The notes beneath the pieces are model-generated. The model worked only from the letters and a program-made list of their open reading frames with translations, did not search any database and was not told the origin of the DNA. From an uncultured Lentisphaerota bacterium (lineage in GTDB: Bacteria; Verrucomicrobiota; Lentisphaeria; Oligosphaerales; CAITYL01), in contig CAIXRA010000046.1 of assembly GCA_903921725.1 (NCBI GenBank), forward strand, positions 1 through 60,282: a DNA stretch of 60,282 nt, in the 5' to 3' direction. The number at the start of each line of letters is the position of its first letter. The first letter of the stretch is position 1. Shown here in pieces: positions 35,281 to 43,642 of the stretch. A program made the translations under genes and the position numbers.

Positions 35281-35955
35281 ATGAACTTTCACAACCTCAT
35301 CCAGATCGCCGGCGTGCGCGGCCTTGCGGAGGCGGAGATGCTCCTCCGCGAGGGCGTCGCCTGCCTCGGCTTCCCCCTGCGCCTGGCCGTGCACCGGGAA
35401 GACTTGGAGGAGGCGGACGCAGCGGCGCTCGTCCGCCGTCTGCCGCGCGGCGTGGACAGCGTGCTCATCACCTACCTCGACCGCGCGGGTGAGACGGCGG
35501 CATTTGCGGACGCCCTCGGCGTCACGGCCGTCCAGCTCCATGGCCCCATCACCGCCGCGGAATTTGCGGCGCTGCGCCGGATGCGGCCTGGCCTGGCCCT
35601 CATCAAGAGTCTGGTCGTGCGCCCCGGAAACCTGCCGGAACTGAAGGCGGACGCGGAACGGTTCGCCCCTTGGGCCGACGCCTTCATCACGGACACCTTC
35701 GACCCCGCCACCGGCGCCTGCGGTGCGACCGGGAAGACGCACGACTGGGCCATCAGCCGCGAACTGGTGCGCTGTTCGCAACGGCCGGTGATCCTGGCCG
35801 GTGGCCTAACGCCGGACAACGTGGCGGAAGCCATCGCGGCGGTCCGGCCGGCGGGCGTGGACGTGCATACCGGCGTCGAAGACGCCTCCGGCGGAAAGGA
35901 TCCCGCGCTTGTCCGCCGGTTCGTTGACCGGGCTCGCGACGGGTTCGGCCGGTAA
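35281..35955 (+). CDS. TrpF-like (phosphoribosylanthranilate isomerase family) protein lacking the catalytic cysteine
   Basis: The 224-residue single-domain TIM barrel resembles phosphoribosylanthranilate isomerase. It has AVQLHG, a TD138TFDPATG-CGATGKTHDW segment containing the expected general-acid Asp, the phosphate-binding LAGGLTPDNV, and VDVHTGVED..GGKD. The N-terminal KxCG motif that carries the catalytic base Cys in TrpF is replaced by QIAG (Ala10), and SSGVE is HTGVE. It stands alone, not with other trp genes. It may be a divergent paralogue with another substrate. No strong SD lies before the ATG at 35281. Confidence 0.75.
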   Translation: MNFHNLIQIAGVRGLAEAEMLLREGVACLGFPLRLAVHREDLEEADAAALVRRLPRGVDSVLITYLDRAGETAAFADALGVTAVQLHGPITAAEFAALRRMRPGLALIKSLVVRPGNLPELKADAERFAPWADAFITDTFDPATGACGATGKTHDWAISRELVRCSQRPVILAGGLTPDNVAEAIAAVRPAGVDVHTGVEDASGGKDPALVRRFVDRARDGFGR

Positions 35956-36059
35956 GCCCGTGGCACCACGGGCCTGCGTAAAATGTGCCCACCTTCCGCA
36001 CGGGTTTCGAAAATTCCGGCGCGCTTTTTGCGGAGTCCGCATTTTTTCTTTACGCGCGG

Positions 36060-36089
36060 TTGCGCGAGTACCTCCTCCTTGACTATAGT
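36060..36089 (+). promoter_or_regulatory. Candidate promoter of ackA-pta
   Basis: TTGCGC (36060-36065) and TATAGT (36084-36089) have an 18-nt spacer, 75 nt before the ackA GTG. The leader ends in a T-rich stretch. Confidence 0.45.
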
Positions 36090-36164
36090 ATCCACTCCAC
36101 CCCTGTTGTTATTTTTTTAACAGACATCGCTTTTTCCGCAGCAAACCGTTTGGGAGCACCTCCA

Positions 36165-37370
36165 GTGAAAGTTCTTGTCCTTAACTCCGGCAGTTCGTCC
36201 CTCAAGTTCCAGATGTACAAGATGGAGAACGAGAAGGTTCTCGCCAAGGGGATTGTGGAGCGCATCGGGCTGGACAAGCCGGTGCTCAAGTATGAGCGGC
36301 ACGACGGGGTGAAGCTGCAGGAGACCATCGCGGTCAAGAACCACGACGACGCGCTGCGGTTGATCTGCCAGAAGCTGGTGGATCCGGAGCAGGGCGTAAT
36401 GAAGAGCCTGTGCGAGGTCGAGGCGGTCGGCCACCGCGTGGTGCACGGCGGCGAAAAGGTGAGTCAGCCGGTGAAAGTGGACGAAGGGGTGAAGGCGATC
36501 ATCCGCGACTGCTGCTCGCTGGCGCCGCTGCACAACCCGCCCAACCTGAGCGGCATCGAGGCGTGCGAGCACGTGTTCAAGGGCACGCCGAACGTGGCGG
36601 TGTTCGACACGGCGTTCCACCAGACGATGCCGGCGGAATCCTATCTGTACGCCATTCCGTATGAATACTATACGAAGTACGGCATCCGCAAGTACGGCTT
36701 CCACGGCACCTCGCACAAGTTCGTCGCCAATTCCACCGCGGAGTTCCTGAAGACGCCGATGGAGAAGCTGAAGCTGATCACCTGCCACCTGGGCAACGGT
36801 TGCAGCGTGGCGGCGATCAACGGCGGCAACGTGCTCGACACGAGCATGGGGCTGACCCCGCTGATGGGGCTGGTGATGGGCACGCGCTGCGGCGACATCG
36901 ACCCGGGCGTCCTGCTCCACCTCTCCAAGCTCGGCATGAAGACGGAGGAGATCGACGCGCTGCTGAACAAGAAGAGCGGCATCCTCGGCGTCGCCGGTAT
37001 CAACAGCAGCGACATGCGCGATCTCGAGCACGCGGTGCAGGAGGGCAAGGCCCAGGCGAAACAGGCGATGGACATGTTCATCCATCGCCTGGTCTTTTAT
37101 GTGGGCGCCTACCACACGCTGCTCGGCGGCGCGGACGCGGTGGTCTTCACCGGCGGCATCGGCGAGAACAGCGAGTTCGTGCGCGGGCTCATCGTCCCCC
37201 GCCTGGAAGCCATCGGCTGCAGGCTGGACAACGCGGCGAACCACAAGGCCGTCCGCGGCAAGGCCGGTGTCATCAGCACGCCGGAGAGCACGCTCAAGGC
37301 GGTGGTCATGCCGACCAACGAAGAGCTGATGATCGCCCGCGAGACGGTGCGTGTCCTCCGCGGCGCGTAA
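36165..37370 (+). CDS. ackA: Acetate kinase
   Basis: The 401-residue ASKHA-fold enzyme interconverts acetyl phosphate and acetate with ATP formation. VLVLNSGSSSLKF at the N-terminus, GHRVVHGGEK, VFDTAFHQTMP, KYGFHGTSHK, TCHLGNGCS, MGTRCGDIDPG and VFTGGIGENS are all present. The start is a GTG at 36165 with GGGAG eight bases upstream; the frame extending to 35985 crosses the promoter. It is followed 57 bp later by pta, forming the standard ackA-pta acetate module. Confidence 0.97.
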   Translation: MKVLVLNSGSSSLKFQMYKMENEKVLAKGIVERIGLDKPVLKYERHDGVKLQETIAVKNHDDALRLICQKLVDPEQGVMKSLCEVEAVGHRVVHGGEKVSQPVKVDEGVKAIIRDCCSLAPLHNPPNLSGIEACEHVFKGTPNVAVFDTAFHQTMPAESYLYAIPYEYYTKYGIRKYGFHGTSHKFVANSTAEFLKTPMEKLKLITCHLGNGCSVAAINGGNVLDTSMGLTPLMGLVMGTRCGDIDPGVLLHLSKLGMKTEEIDALLNKKSGILGVAGINSSDMRDLEHAVQEGKAQAKQAMDMFIHRLVFYVGAYHTLLGGADAVVFTGGIGENSEFVRGLIVPRLEAIGCRLDNAANHKAVRGKAGVISTPESTLKAVVMPTNEELMIARETVRVLRGA

Positions 37371-37427
37371 AACCATTTTTCACACAAAGACTCAACTCCC
37401 TGTCAAAACGCCGGAGCCCGTGAATCC

Positions 37428-38450
37428 ATGAATCTGCTCGAACGCCTGATCGCCAAGACCAACACCGTCAAGAAAACGCTCGTGCTGCCGGAGGGCCACG
37501 ACCCGCGCGTCATGGCCGCCGCCGCAAAGATCGCGAAAAAAGGCATCGCCGCCAAGGTGATCGTGCTTGCCACGCCGGCGGAGGCGAAGGAGAGCATGGA
37601 CAAGGCGAACGTCAGCTTCGACGGGCTGAACGTCGAGGTGATGGACCACCTGGCCAACAAGCCGCTGGCGGAGAAGCTGGCCGCACACCTGTTCGAGCGC
37701 CGCAAGGCCAAGGGAATGAAGGACATGGCGGAGGCCGTGAAGGCCGTCGAGAACCGCCTCTACTTCGGCAACCTGATGCTCGCCGAGGGGCTGGTCGACG
37801 GCATGGTCGCCGGTAGCATCGCCTCGACCCCGGACATGCTCCGCGCCTCCTTCCACTGCCTCGGCACGGCGAAGGGGATCAAGATCGGCAGCTCCTGCTT
37901 CATCATGGACCTGCCGAAGCCGGCGCCAAACGGCGAGGATGTGCTGTTTTACGCCGACTGCGGCGTGAACCCCTGTCCGACGGCGGAGGAGCTGGTGGAC
38001 ATCGCCATCTCCACGGCGCAGAGCCACAAGGCGATGATGGGCGGCGAGCAGCGCATCGCTTTCCTTTCCTTCTCGACCAAGGGCAGCGCGAAGCATGAGC
38101 TGGTGGACAAGATGGTCAAGGCGTGCGAGCTGACGAAGGCGCGCATCGCCGAACTCGGCCTGCCGTACGTCGCGGACGGCGAACTCCAGGCCGACGCCGC
38201 GCTGGTGCCCAAGGTCGGCGCGAGCAAGGCGCCGGGCAGCCCGGTCGCCGGCAGGGCGAACATCCTGATCTTCCCCGACCTCCAGGCCGGCAATATCTCC
38301 TACAAGCTCACCGAGCGCCTCGCCGGCGCCATCGCCTACGGCCCGATCCTCCAGGGGCTGGCCAAGCCGGTGAACGATCTCAGCCGCGGCTGCAGCGCCG
38401 ACGACATCGTGGGCGTCGCCGCCATCACGGTCTGCCAAGCAATCGGGTAA
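37428..38450 (+). CDS. pta: Phosphate acetyltransferase (short form)
   Basis: The 340-residue protein corresponds to the catalytic PTA_PTB domain only, without the N-terminal DRTGG extension of the enterobacterial enzyme. [75 protein letters not shown] and the C-terminal [20 protein letters not shown] are typical. It converts acetyl-CoA to acetyl phosphate and works with AckA upstream. Confidence 0.97.
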   Translation: MNLLERLIAKTNTVKKTLVLPEGHDPRVMAAAAKIAKKGIAAKVIVLATPAEAKESMDKANVSFDGLNVEVMDHLANKPLAEKLAAHLFERRKAKGMKDMAEAVKAVENRLYFGNLMLAEGLVDGMVAGSIASTPDMLRASFHCLGTAKGIKIGSSCFIMDLPKPAPNGEDVLFYADCGVNPCPTAEELVDIAISTAQSHKAMMGGEQRIAFLSFSTKGSAKHELVDKMVKACELTKARIAELGLPYVADGELQADAALVPKVGASKAPGSPVAGRANILIFPDLQAGNISYKLTERLAGAIAYGPILQGLAKPVNDLSRGCSADDIVGVAAITVCQAIG

Positions 38451-38482
38451 GCGGAAGCCGTGCGTCCTTTTCGCGCCCGATC

Positions 38483-39067
38483 CTACCAGCTCATCCCCAT
38501 GCCGAGAAAATAGCCGGCCAGCTTGCCGTCGAACAGTACGCCGGCATCTTGGCGTCCGCGCAGGAACTCCGGGATCTCCGCCGGGGCCACGCAGAAGGTG
38601 CGGATGTTTTCGCTCTCGTCCCAGTCGGTCTGCGGGTTCCGGTTTTCCGGCAGCGTCTCGTCCACCTCCACCACGGCGGTGTAGAAATGCTCGCCGCTCA
38701 TGCCGGGGGAGTTCAGGCACTGGCGGCTGAACCAGGCCAGCGTGCCCGAGTAGCCGGTTTCCTCCTTCAGTTCGCGGAGTGCCGTTGCCTTCGGGTCTTC
38801 GCCGGGGTCGATCAGGCCGGCGGGGAACTCCAGAACCTGCGCATCGGCGGGCGGGCGGTACTGCTGGACCATCACGAGGCGCCCGGAGGGGCGCAGCCGT
38901 GCAATGACCATCACCGCGCCCTGGCGGAACCGGCGGCTTGCCGCCTCCCAGTCGCGCGTCATCCCCGCATGGTCCAGGTAGACCACGCGTTGCAGGCGCA
39001 GCCATTCCCCGACCGCCAGGTCGTGCAGCTCGAGCCGCCGCGGCAACGGAAGTTCCAGTTCGTTCAT
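38483..39067 (-). CDS. NUDIX hydrolase, ADP-ribose pyrophosphatase-like
   Basis: The 194-residue protein has a complete Nudix box, GLIDPGEDPKATALRELKEETGY. A preceding VQQYRPPADAQVLEFPAG segment and SPGMSGEHFYTAVVEVD further on are common in ADP-ribose and related nucleoside-diphosphate-sugar pyrophosphatases. Its start lies 37 bp downstream of the end of the RsmB-like gene on the same strand, with a short spacer containing GATC-rich phrases. The substrate cannot be fixed. Confidence 0.9.
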   Translation of the reverse strand: MNELELPLPRRLELHDLAVGEWLRLQRVVYLDHAGMTRDWEAASRRFRQGAVMVIARLRPSGRLVMVQQYRPPADAQVLEFPAGLIDPGEDPKATALRELKEETGYSGTLAWFSRQCLNSPGMSGEHFYTAVVEVDETLPENRNPQTDWDESENIRTFCVAPAEIPEFLRGRQDAGVLFDGKLAGYFLGMGMSW

Positions 39068-39103
39068 GAAAGACCTCCGGAAAAATCCGCCTGATTGGAC
39101 CGA

Positions 39104-40855
39104 TCAGTCCGATCCGGCCGCCGCCGCCTTCTTCCTCCGGAAGCGCGCGGCGAACATGGCGTCGCAGTCACCCTCCCAGGGCCAGAACTGGGCGAAACCG
39201 GGGGTTGGTTCGCCTGTCAGCGGATGCGGGAACGGTTCCAGCTCGAACTCCGGCGCGGACTCCGCAAAGGCGCGGGCCACGGCCTCGTTTTCGCGTTTGA
39301 AGAAGGAGCAGGTCGCGTACACCAGCACGCCGCCGGGCTTCACACCGGAGGCCGCCGCCTTCAGGATCTGGAGCTGCGTCTCCGCAAGCTCCACAACCTC
39401 GGCCGGGGCCGTGCTCCAGCGCGCCGCCGGATTCCGCCGCCAGGTGCCGGAGCAGGAGCAGGGCGCGTCCACCAGCACGCCGTCATAGGTTGCCTTGCGT
39501 GCCGGGAGCGGCTTGCCGTCCCATGCTTTCGGCGTGATGTTGAAGAACCCGCCGCGGCGCGCGCGCTTTTTCAGATCCTCCAGCTTGTGCTCGCGGATGT
39601 CGGAGGCGATCACGACGCCCTTGCCCTGCATGAGCTGCGCCAAGAGCAGGCTCTTGCCGCCCGCGCCGGCGCAGGGATCCCACCAGCGTTCGCCCGGTGC
39701 CGGCGCGCACACGGTGCCGATGCACTGCGAGGCGAGGTCCTGGATTTCCACGCGCCCTTCGCTGTAGGCGGGCAGCGTGTAGAAATTGACGCGGTTGTTA
39801 TGCGTGGCGGCCGCGTTTTCCAGCCGCGGATGCGGCTCCGGCGCAAGCTTCGCCTCCGCCAGTTCGGCGAGGATGGTTTCGCGCGTGGCATTCCCTGGGA
39901 GCGCCGGTGCCCCCACCGGCAGCTTCCCTTCCGCGCCGGGCGGGACGCCCGGCGAAAGCGGGCGGGACGCCCACGCTCCCGTCCTTGTTCGCGCTCGCCG
40001 CTCGCCGCTCGCGCTCGATTCATGCATCGCCGGGCAGGATGCCCGCCCTTCCGTTTGCCGGTCGGCATCGGCGTTCACCGCCACACTGTCACACGGCCCC
40101 ACCGCTACACCGGTGCTTTTAGGCTGGAGCCGCACCCACAGCGGCGGCCGGCGCTGGAGCCACTCCAGCAGCTCCTGGAACGCTTTCGGTTCCAATGCGG
40201 TCTCGGACGCGACCCAGGCCGGGACGGTCTGATGCAGGCCGAGGTCGGGCCGTTTCGAGTCTTCCGGTTCCGGCGCCATGCCGGCCACCGCGCGGATTTC
40301 GCGCTTCAGCGTGCCGGTGAGGTCGGTGGAGGCCGGCGCTCGCTCGAGCATTTTCTGTGACTTTGCCAGCACCTCGAAATAACGGTTGGCGCGGGTGACC
40401 GGCCGCTGCGGCGCGGCGCAGTACCCGAGGTCGGAGAGGCGCAGGCCGCACGCATCGCCCCACCATTCCGCCATGTCCGGCGCCTCGATGTGCTCGACGA
40501 CCAGCGCGCCGAGCAGCAGCGGAGACCACTGTTCCGTGCGGAATCCGCCGATTACCGCATGGATGTCCAGCGGCGTCCGGTTGGCGGCGGGGTCGGCAAT
40601 GGCGGCGGCTTCCTCCATGCGGGCCATGAACTGCGCCGGCGCGAGCGGTTTCAGCCAGCCCCACCAGCGGAAGAGCGCGTAGACCGTTTCGCTGATCAGC
40701 CGGCGGTCGCGGCTGCCGAACTCCTTGTGCCCGCGCAGATGCGCCGCCAGCACGCGGTCGGCCGGCTGCCGGCGGACCAGGCACTGCCAGAGCACGAGCG
40801 CGGAAGCCTCGATCACGGCGCGCGTCTGCGCCTTCAATTTTTGCGGAGCCAGCAT
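39104..40855 (-). CDS. RsmB/NOP-family RNA cytosine-5 methyltransferase with repeat-derived insertion
   Basis: An N-terminal NusB-like helical domain (about 1-150) precedes a SAM-dependent methyltransferase domain with WDPCAGAGGKSLLLAQLM, DIREHKLEDLKKRA, and VDAPCSCSGTWRRNPAARW. The C-terminal TCSFFKRENEAVA completes it. The two catalytic cysteines of the m5C family are the PCSCSG and ATCS ones. Between PPLWVRLQP and the next family segment lies a ~73-residue insertion (about 248-320). Its DNA contains the 50-bp repeat, a GCCGCTCGCGCTC tandem and a second shared repeat. The insertion has no stop codon. The start is the ATG at 40855. Probably modifies 16S rRNA. Confidence 0.88.
   Translation of the reverse strand: MLAPQKLKAQTRAVIEASALVLWQCLVRRQPADRVLAAHLRGHKEFGSRDRRLISETVYALFRWWGWLKPLAPAQFMARMEEAAAIADPAANRTPLDIHAVIGGFRTEQWSPLLLGALVVEHIEAPDMAEWWGDACGLRLSDLGYCAAPQRPVTRANRYFEVLAKSQKMLERAPASTDLTGTLKREIRAVAGMAPEPEDSKRPDLGLHQTVPAWVASETALEPKAFQELLEWLQRRPPLWVRLQPKSTGVAVGPCDSVAVNADADRQTEGRASCPAMHESSASGERRARTRTGAWASRPLSPGVPPGAEGKLPVGAPALPGNATRETILAELAEAKLAPEPHPRLENAAATHNNRVNFYTLPAYSEGRVEIQDLASQCIGTVCAPAPGERWWDPCAGAGGKSLLLAQLMQGKGVVIASDIREHKLEDLKKRARRGGFFNITPKAWDGKPLPARKATYDGVLVDAPCSCSGTWRRNPAARWSTAPAEVVELAETQLQILKAAASGVKPGGVLVYATCSFFKRENEAVARAFAESAPEFELEPFPHPLTGEPTPGFAQFWPWEGDCDAMFAARFRRKKAAAAGSD
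39934..39983 (+). repeat. 50-bp GC-rich repeat, copy 2, inside the RsmB-like gene
   Basis: It differs from copy 1 (491-540, inverted) and copy 3 (43944-43993) at about three positions each. In the gene's reading direction it encodes the peptide GAWASRPLSPGVPPG. A partial further copy (GCCGGGCAGGATGCCCG) follows at about 40030-40048. Confidence 0.9.
40088..40114 (+). repeat. 27-bp repeat shared by the two interrupted genes, RsmB-like copy
   Basis: GTCACACGGCC-type sequence matching 44518-44544 in the FAD oxidoreductase gene with four differences in 27. It lies at one end of the insertion. Confidence 0.75.
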
Positions 40856-41001
40856 GGGGGAATCCCGGGAGGTTCGATCGGCACGAAATCGGATGGCGGT
40901 AATGTAACCCATCTCGCCCGTGAAAACGGCGGGCGGCCCGCACCGCACCGCAAGAACCGTCCTTTAGGTACGTGCGGAGGCGGTCTGGCGTGGAGCGGAG
41001 G

Positions 41002-41030
41002 TTGCAACCAATCTTGCCGATGGCTATAGT
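41002..41030 (+). promoter_or_regulatory. Candidate promoter of the HEAT-repeat gene
   Basis: TTGCAA (41002-41007) and TATAGT (41025-41030) with a 17-nt spacer: the best match to the sigma-70 pattern in the window. Confidence 0.55.
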
Positions 41031-41084
41031 CGCTCCAACGCACGGCTTTTTGCGCCGGCGTTCAGGCAATGGGTTGACCTGTCT

Positions 41085-42449
41085 ATGTGTCAGGGGGTTG
41101 GCGTGCCGCATCAAGTTGCCAAAACTATTCGCGTTGTCGTGTGTCGGGCTGCCATCAAGGTTCTTGGGCGGCTTGGTGCGCCGGCGGTTGGAGTGCTTAT
41201 CGCCCGCCTGAAGAAAGATTCGGACGAAAGCGTCCGTAGGGCAGCGGGGCTGGCTCTCGGCAAAACCGGTTCGGCGGCCATAGACCCCCTGTTGGCATTG
41301 TTGTCGAAGGGTAACGTCGAGAGAGACATCTGCATCAAGGCATTGGAGGCCATAGGCGAAGCCAACATGTCGGTACCCCAGCGGGCATTGTTCCTGGTGA
41401 GCGCAGGCCGATCGGCCGCCGCGGTTCGCCTGGGACCGGAGGCGGTGGAACCCCTTATGAAGCTGGTTGAGGATCCGCATCCTTATCCTTTAAATCCATA
41501 CGCACTCGAGCATGCCATACTGGCATTGGGGGGGCTCGGAGACGCCAGGGCCGTAGACAAATTGATTTCACTATACCGGCGAACGCCCTACTATGGGCAC
41601 GGGCATGTTGAAGTCATAACGGCGCTTGGGAGCCTGCCAACGCCGCAATCTATCGGCTTTCTGGCCGACATCCTGAAATCAGGGAGTGAATACAAGGGTG
41701 TGGCGACGGGGTCATTGATTCGCATCGGGGCGCCAGCCGTGGAGACGCTTTTTGCGCTGATGTCCCACCCCAGCGACCAAGCAGAGCAGCACGCTGCAGT
41801 CGCGCCAGGGGCCGACGATGTTATGCGCAGGATATTTGCCCTTGACGCAAAGCGGCACGCTGCAATCGCGCTGGGAAAGCTCGGTGATGTCCGCGCGCTG
41901 GAACCGCTCCTCCATTGGCTCAAGATTGATGCCGACAGGAATGAAGAAGGGGAGTGGGGACTTGCAAGAACAGATGCCGAAGCAATCAACCGCATTGATC
42001 CCGCGGCGCTGACGCCCGAGCAATGGATCCGATACGGATGCCTCGACCCCGAAGGTTCCGGCAAGGTTTCTTATCAGGCAGAGAAGGCAATTGACGACAT
42101 GGGCGATGCGGCAATACCCATCTTGCTGGGTATGTTCGAGTGCCGTTCGTGGGTCGTTCGTCTCTCTGCCGCGTGCAAATTGGCGCGCATCCGAACCCCA
42201 GCGTCCGTCGATGCGTTGATACGCCTTCTTCCCCAAGCAAACGAGAATTCTGACACCGTCCGCATGGCAATTATCGAGGTTCTTGGAGAATCGGGGGATA
42301 TTCGTGCGGTAGGGGCAATATTAACCGCATGGCAGCGGAGATACTGTGCCCGCGCCGCCGTCTCGGCGCTACGGGCGATTGGTCTTGAGAAAATGACGCG
42401 GGAACAGCGTGCGCTCTTTGACGAATTGCACCGTCGTGACGGTTTATGA
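41085..42449 (+). CDS. HEAT-repeat (PBS-lyase-like) protein
   Basis: The ~454-residue protein is made of short helical repeats of the form (A)VxxLxxLLxDxxxxVRxxAxxALGxxG, e.g. APAVGVLIARLKKDSDESVRRAAGLALGKTG, with further copies to the C-terminus. Such scaffolds bind proteins or act in lyase-like roles. No catalytic domain is seen. The start is uncertain; the ATG at 41085 has no clear SD and downstream starts are possible. The DNA is clearly lower in GC than the flanking rsmB-like and FAD genes. A near-duplicate phrase (GCACGCTGCARTCGCGC) at 41790-41806 and 41855-41871 suggests an internal duplication. Confidence 0.8.
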   Translation: MCQGVGVPHQVAKTIRVVVCRAAIKVLGRLGAPAVGVLIARLKKDSDESVRRAAGLALGKTGSAAIDPLLALLSKGNVERDICIKALEAIGEANMSVPQRALFLVSAGRSAAAVRLGPEAVEPLMKLVEDPHPYPLNPYALEHAILALGGLGDARAVDKLISLYRRTPYYGHGHVEVITALGSLPTPQSIGFLADILKSGSEYKGVATGSLIRIGAPAVETLFALMSHPSDQAEQHAAVAPGADDVMRRIFALDAKRHAAIALGKLGDVRALEPLLHWLKIDADRNEEGEWGLARTDAEAINRIDPAALTPEQWIRYGCLDPEGSGKVSYQAEKAIDDMGDAAIPILLGMFECRSWVVRLSAACKLARIRTPASVDALIRLLPQANENSDTVRMAIIEVLGESGDIRAVGAILTAWQRRYCARAAVSALRAIGLEKMTREQRALFDELHRRDGL

Positions 42450-42573
42450 CGCTGGCGAATCCATGTGGGTGGAAAATCCTCGTCAAGCACAGAACCCGAG
42501 ACGGAGTTTGAGTCCTCGCTGTTGTATTTGGCCGCTGCCGGCGTTTGTATGCAACCATGAAAAGGAGAAAGTC

Positions 42574-43596
42574 ATGAACCGGTTGGGATTGATTTGCGTG
42601 GCGTTTTTTGCAATGGTTTCCGGCGTGCGGGCCGCCGATGAAAAAACGCCGGCGGCGGCTCCTCCTGCGCCCCCGCCGGATCACGCCGCGCCAGCCTCCC
42701 GATGGACCCCGTTACAGCTCGCCTTTGGACCGTTTCAGGTCTTCCCGCGGGAATATGCCGTGTACGGCCTGGGGGTTGATGCGTTTGTCGGCTCCGTGTC
42801 CGAGCGGGTCGTCGGCCTGCAAACAGGCTTTACCGCAGGCAGCACAAAATCGCTTACCGGGTTTCAGGCGGGACTTGTGGGAAACCGCGCGACAGAAAAG
42901 GCCATGGGGGTGCAGGTGGGATGCATTAATCAGGCGGATAGCAGGCTGTTTGGGCTGCAGGTAGGCTTTGCGAATAATCCGGATTATTTGGAGTCTCACT
43001 ATGGCACCCGCGACGGCATGCCGGGAACGTGGTCCCGGGACACGGGTAACAACCTGTGCAATTCCTGGGGAGTGCAGGTGGCCGCCCTTTCAAACGGCGG
43101 CAGTTCCATGGCGGGGGTGCAGATCGCCGGATGCTTCAGCTTGTGCAACGTCATCGGCCTACAAATCGGCGGTGTGGGCAGCGGCGGATCTATTACCGGC
43201 CTGCAGATGGGAGGGGTGGTTGCCGATGACAATGGGGGGGTGGTGCATGGAGTTCAACTTGCGGGGATGGGCAGTAGGGCGAAACGGATGAACGGCCTGC
43301 AAGTGGGGGGGGTGCTTACGGAAAGCAAGGCTGTGGCGCGCGGGGTTCAGCTTTCAGGGCTGATCAACCGCGCGGGCGCGATGAACGGCGTGCAGGTCGG
43401 CGTGTGCTTTAACAAAGCGGATCATGCAAGAGGCCTGCAGCTCGGCCTTTTCAATCGCTGCAATACTCTTTCCGGCATGCAGTTCGGCCTGTGGAACCGC
43501 TGTGGAAGATGGGGATGGCCCCTGCTGCGCATCGGGTTTGGCGAGCCGGCCCCCGCCAAGACGGCCGTGCCGCCTTCAGCGCCCGCCGCCTCGTGA
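42574..43596 (+). CDS. Exported repetitive protein with GLQxG/GVQxG repeats
   Basis: A signal peptide (MNRLGLICVAFFAMVSGVRA) and a Pro/Ala linker precede a domain of degenerate ~18-22-residue repeats. These are built on G(L/V)Q(V/L)G..N, for example GLQTGFTAG, GVQVGCIN, GVQIAGCFSL, GLQIGGVGS, GLQLGLFNRC and MQFGLWNRC. They resemble the LA_2272-type surface repeat found in spirochaetes and Bacteroidota, which is thought to be beta-structured. ATG at 42574 with AAGGAG ten bases upstream. It follows the HEAT gene with a 124-bp spacer. Probably surface or outer-membrane located; function unknown. Confidence 0.8.
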   Translation: MNRLGLICVAFFAMVSGVRAADEKTPAAAPPAPPPDHAAPASRWTPLQLAFGPFQVFPREYAVYGLGVDAFVGSVSERVVGLQTGFTAGSTKSLTGFQAGLVGNRATEKAMGVQVGCINQADSRLFGLQVGFANNPDYLESHYGTRDGMPGTWSRDTGNNLCNSWGVQVAALSNGGSSMAGVQIAGCFSLCNVIGLQIGGVGSGGSITGLQMGGVVADDNGGVVHGVQLAGMGSRAKRMNGLQVGGVLTESKAVARGVQLSGLINRAGAMNGVQVGVCFNKADHARGLQLGLFNRCNTLSGMQFGLWNRCGRWGWPLLRIGFGEPAPAKTAVPPSAPAAS

Positions 43597-43642
43597 TGCG
43601 GAACAAGATTGCAATCATGGCCGCCGCGGATAGGGTAGGCGC

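Noticed and set aside
35065..35781. Extension of rpsO to a 326-codon protein
   Set aside because: S15 is complete from 35064; the extension is antisense to the TrpF-like gene.
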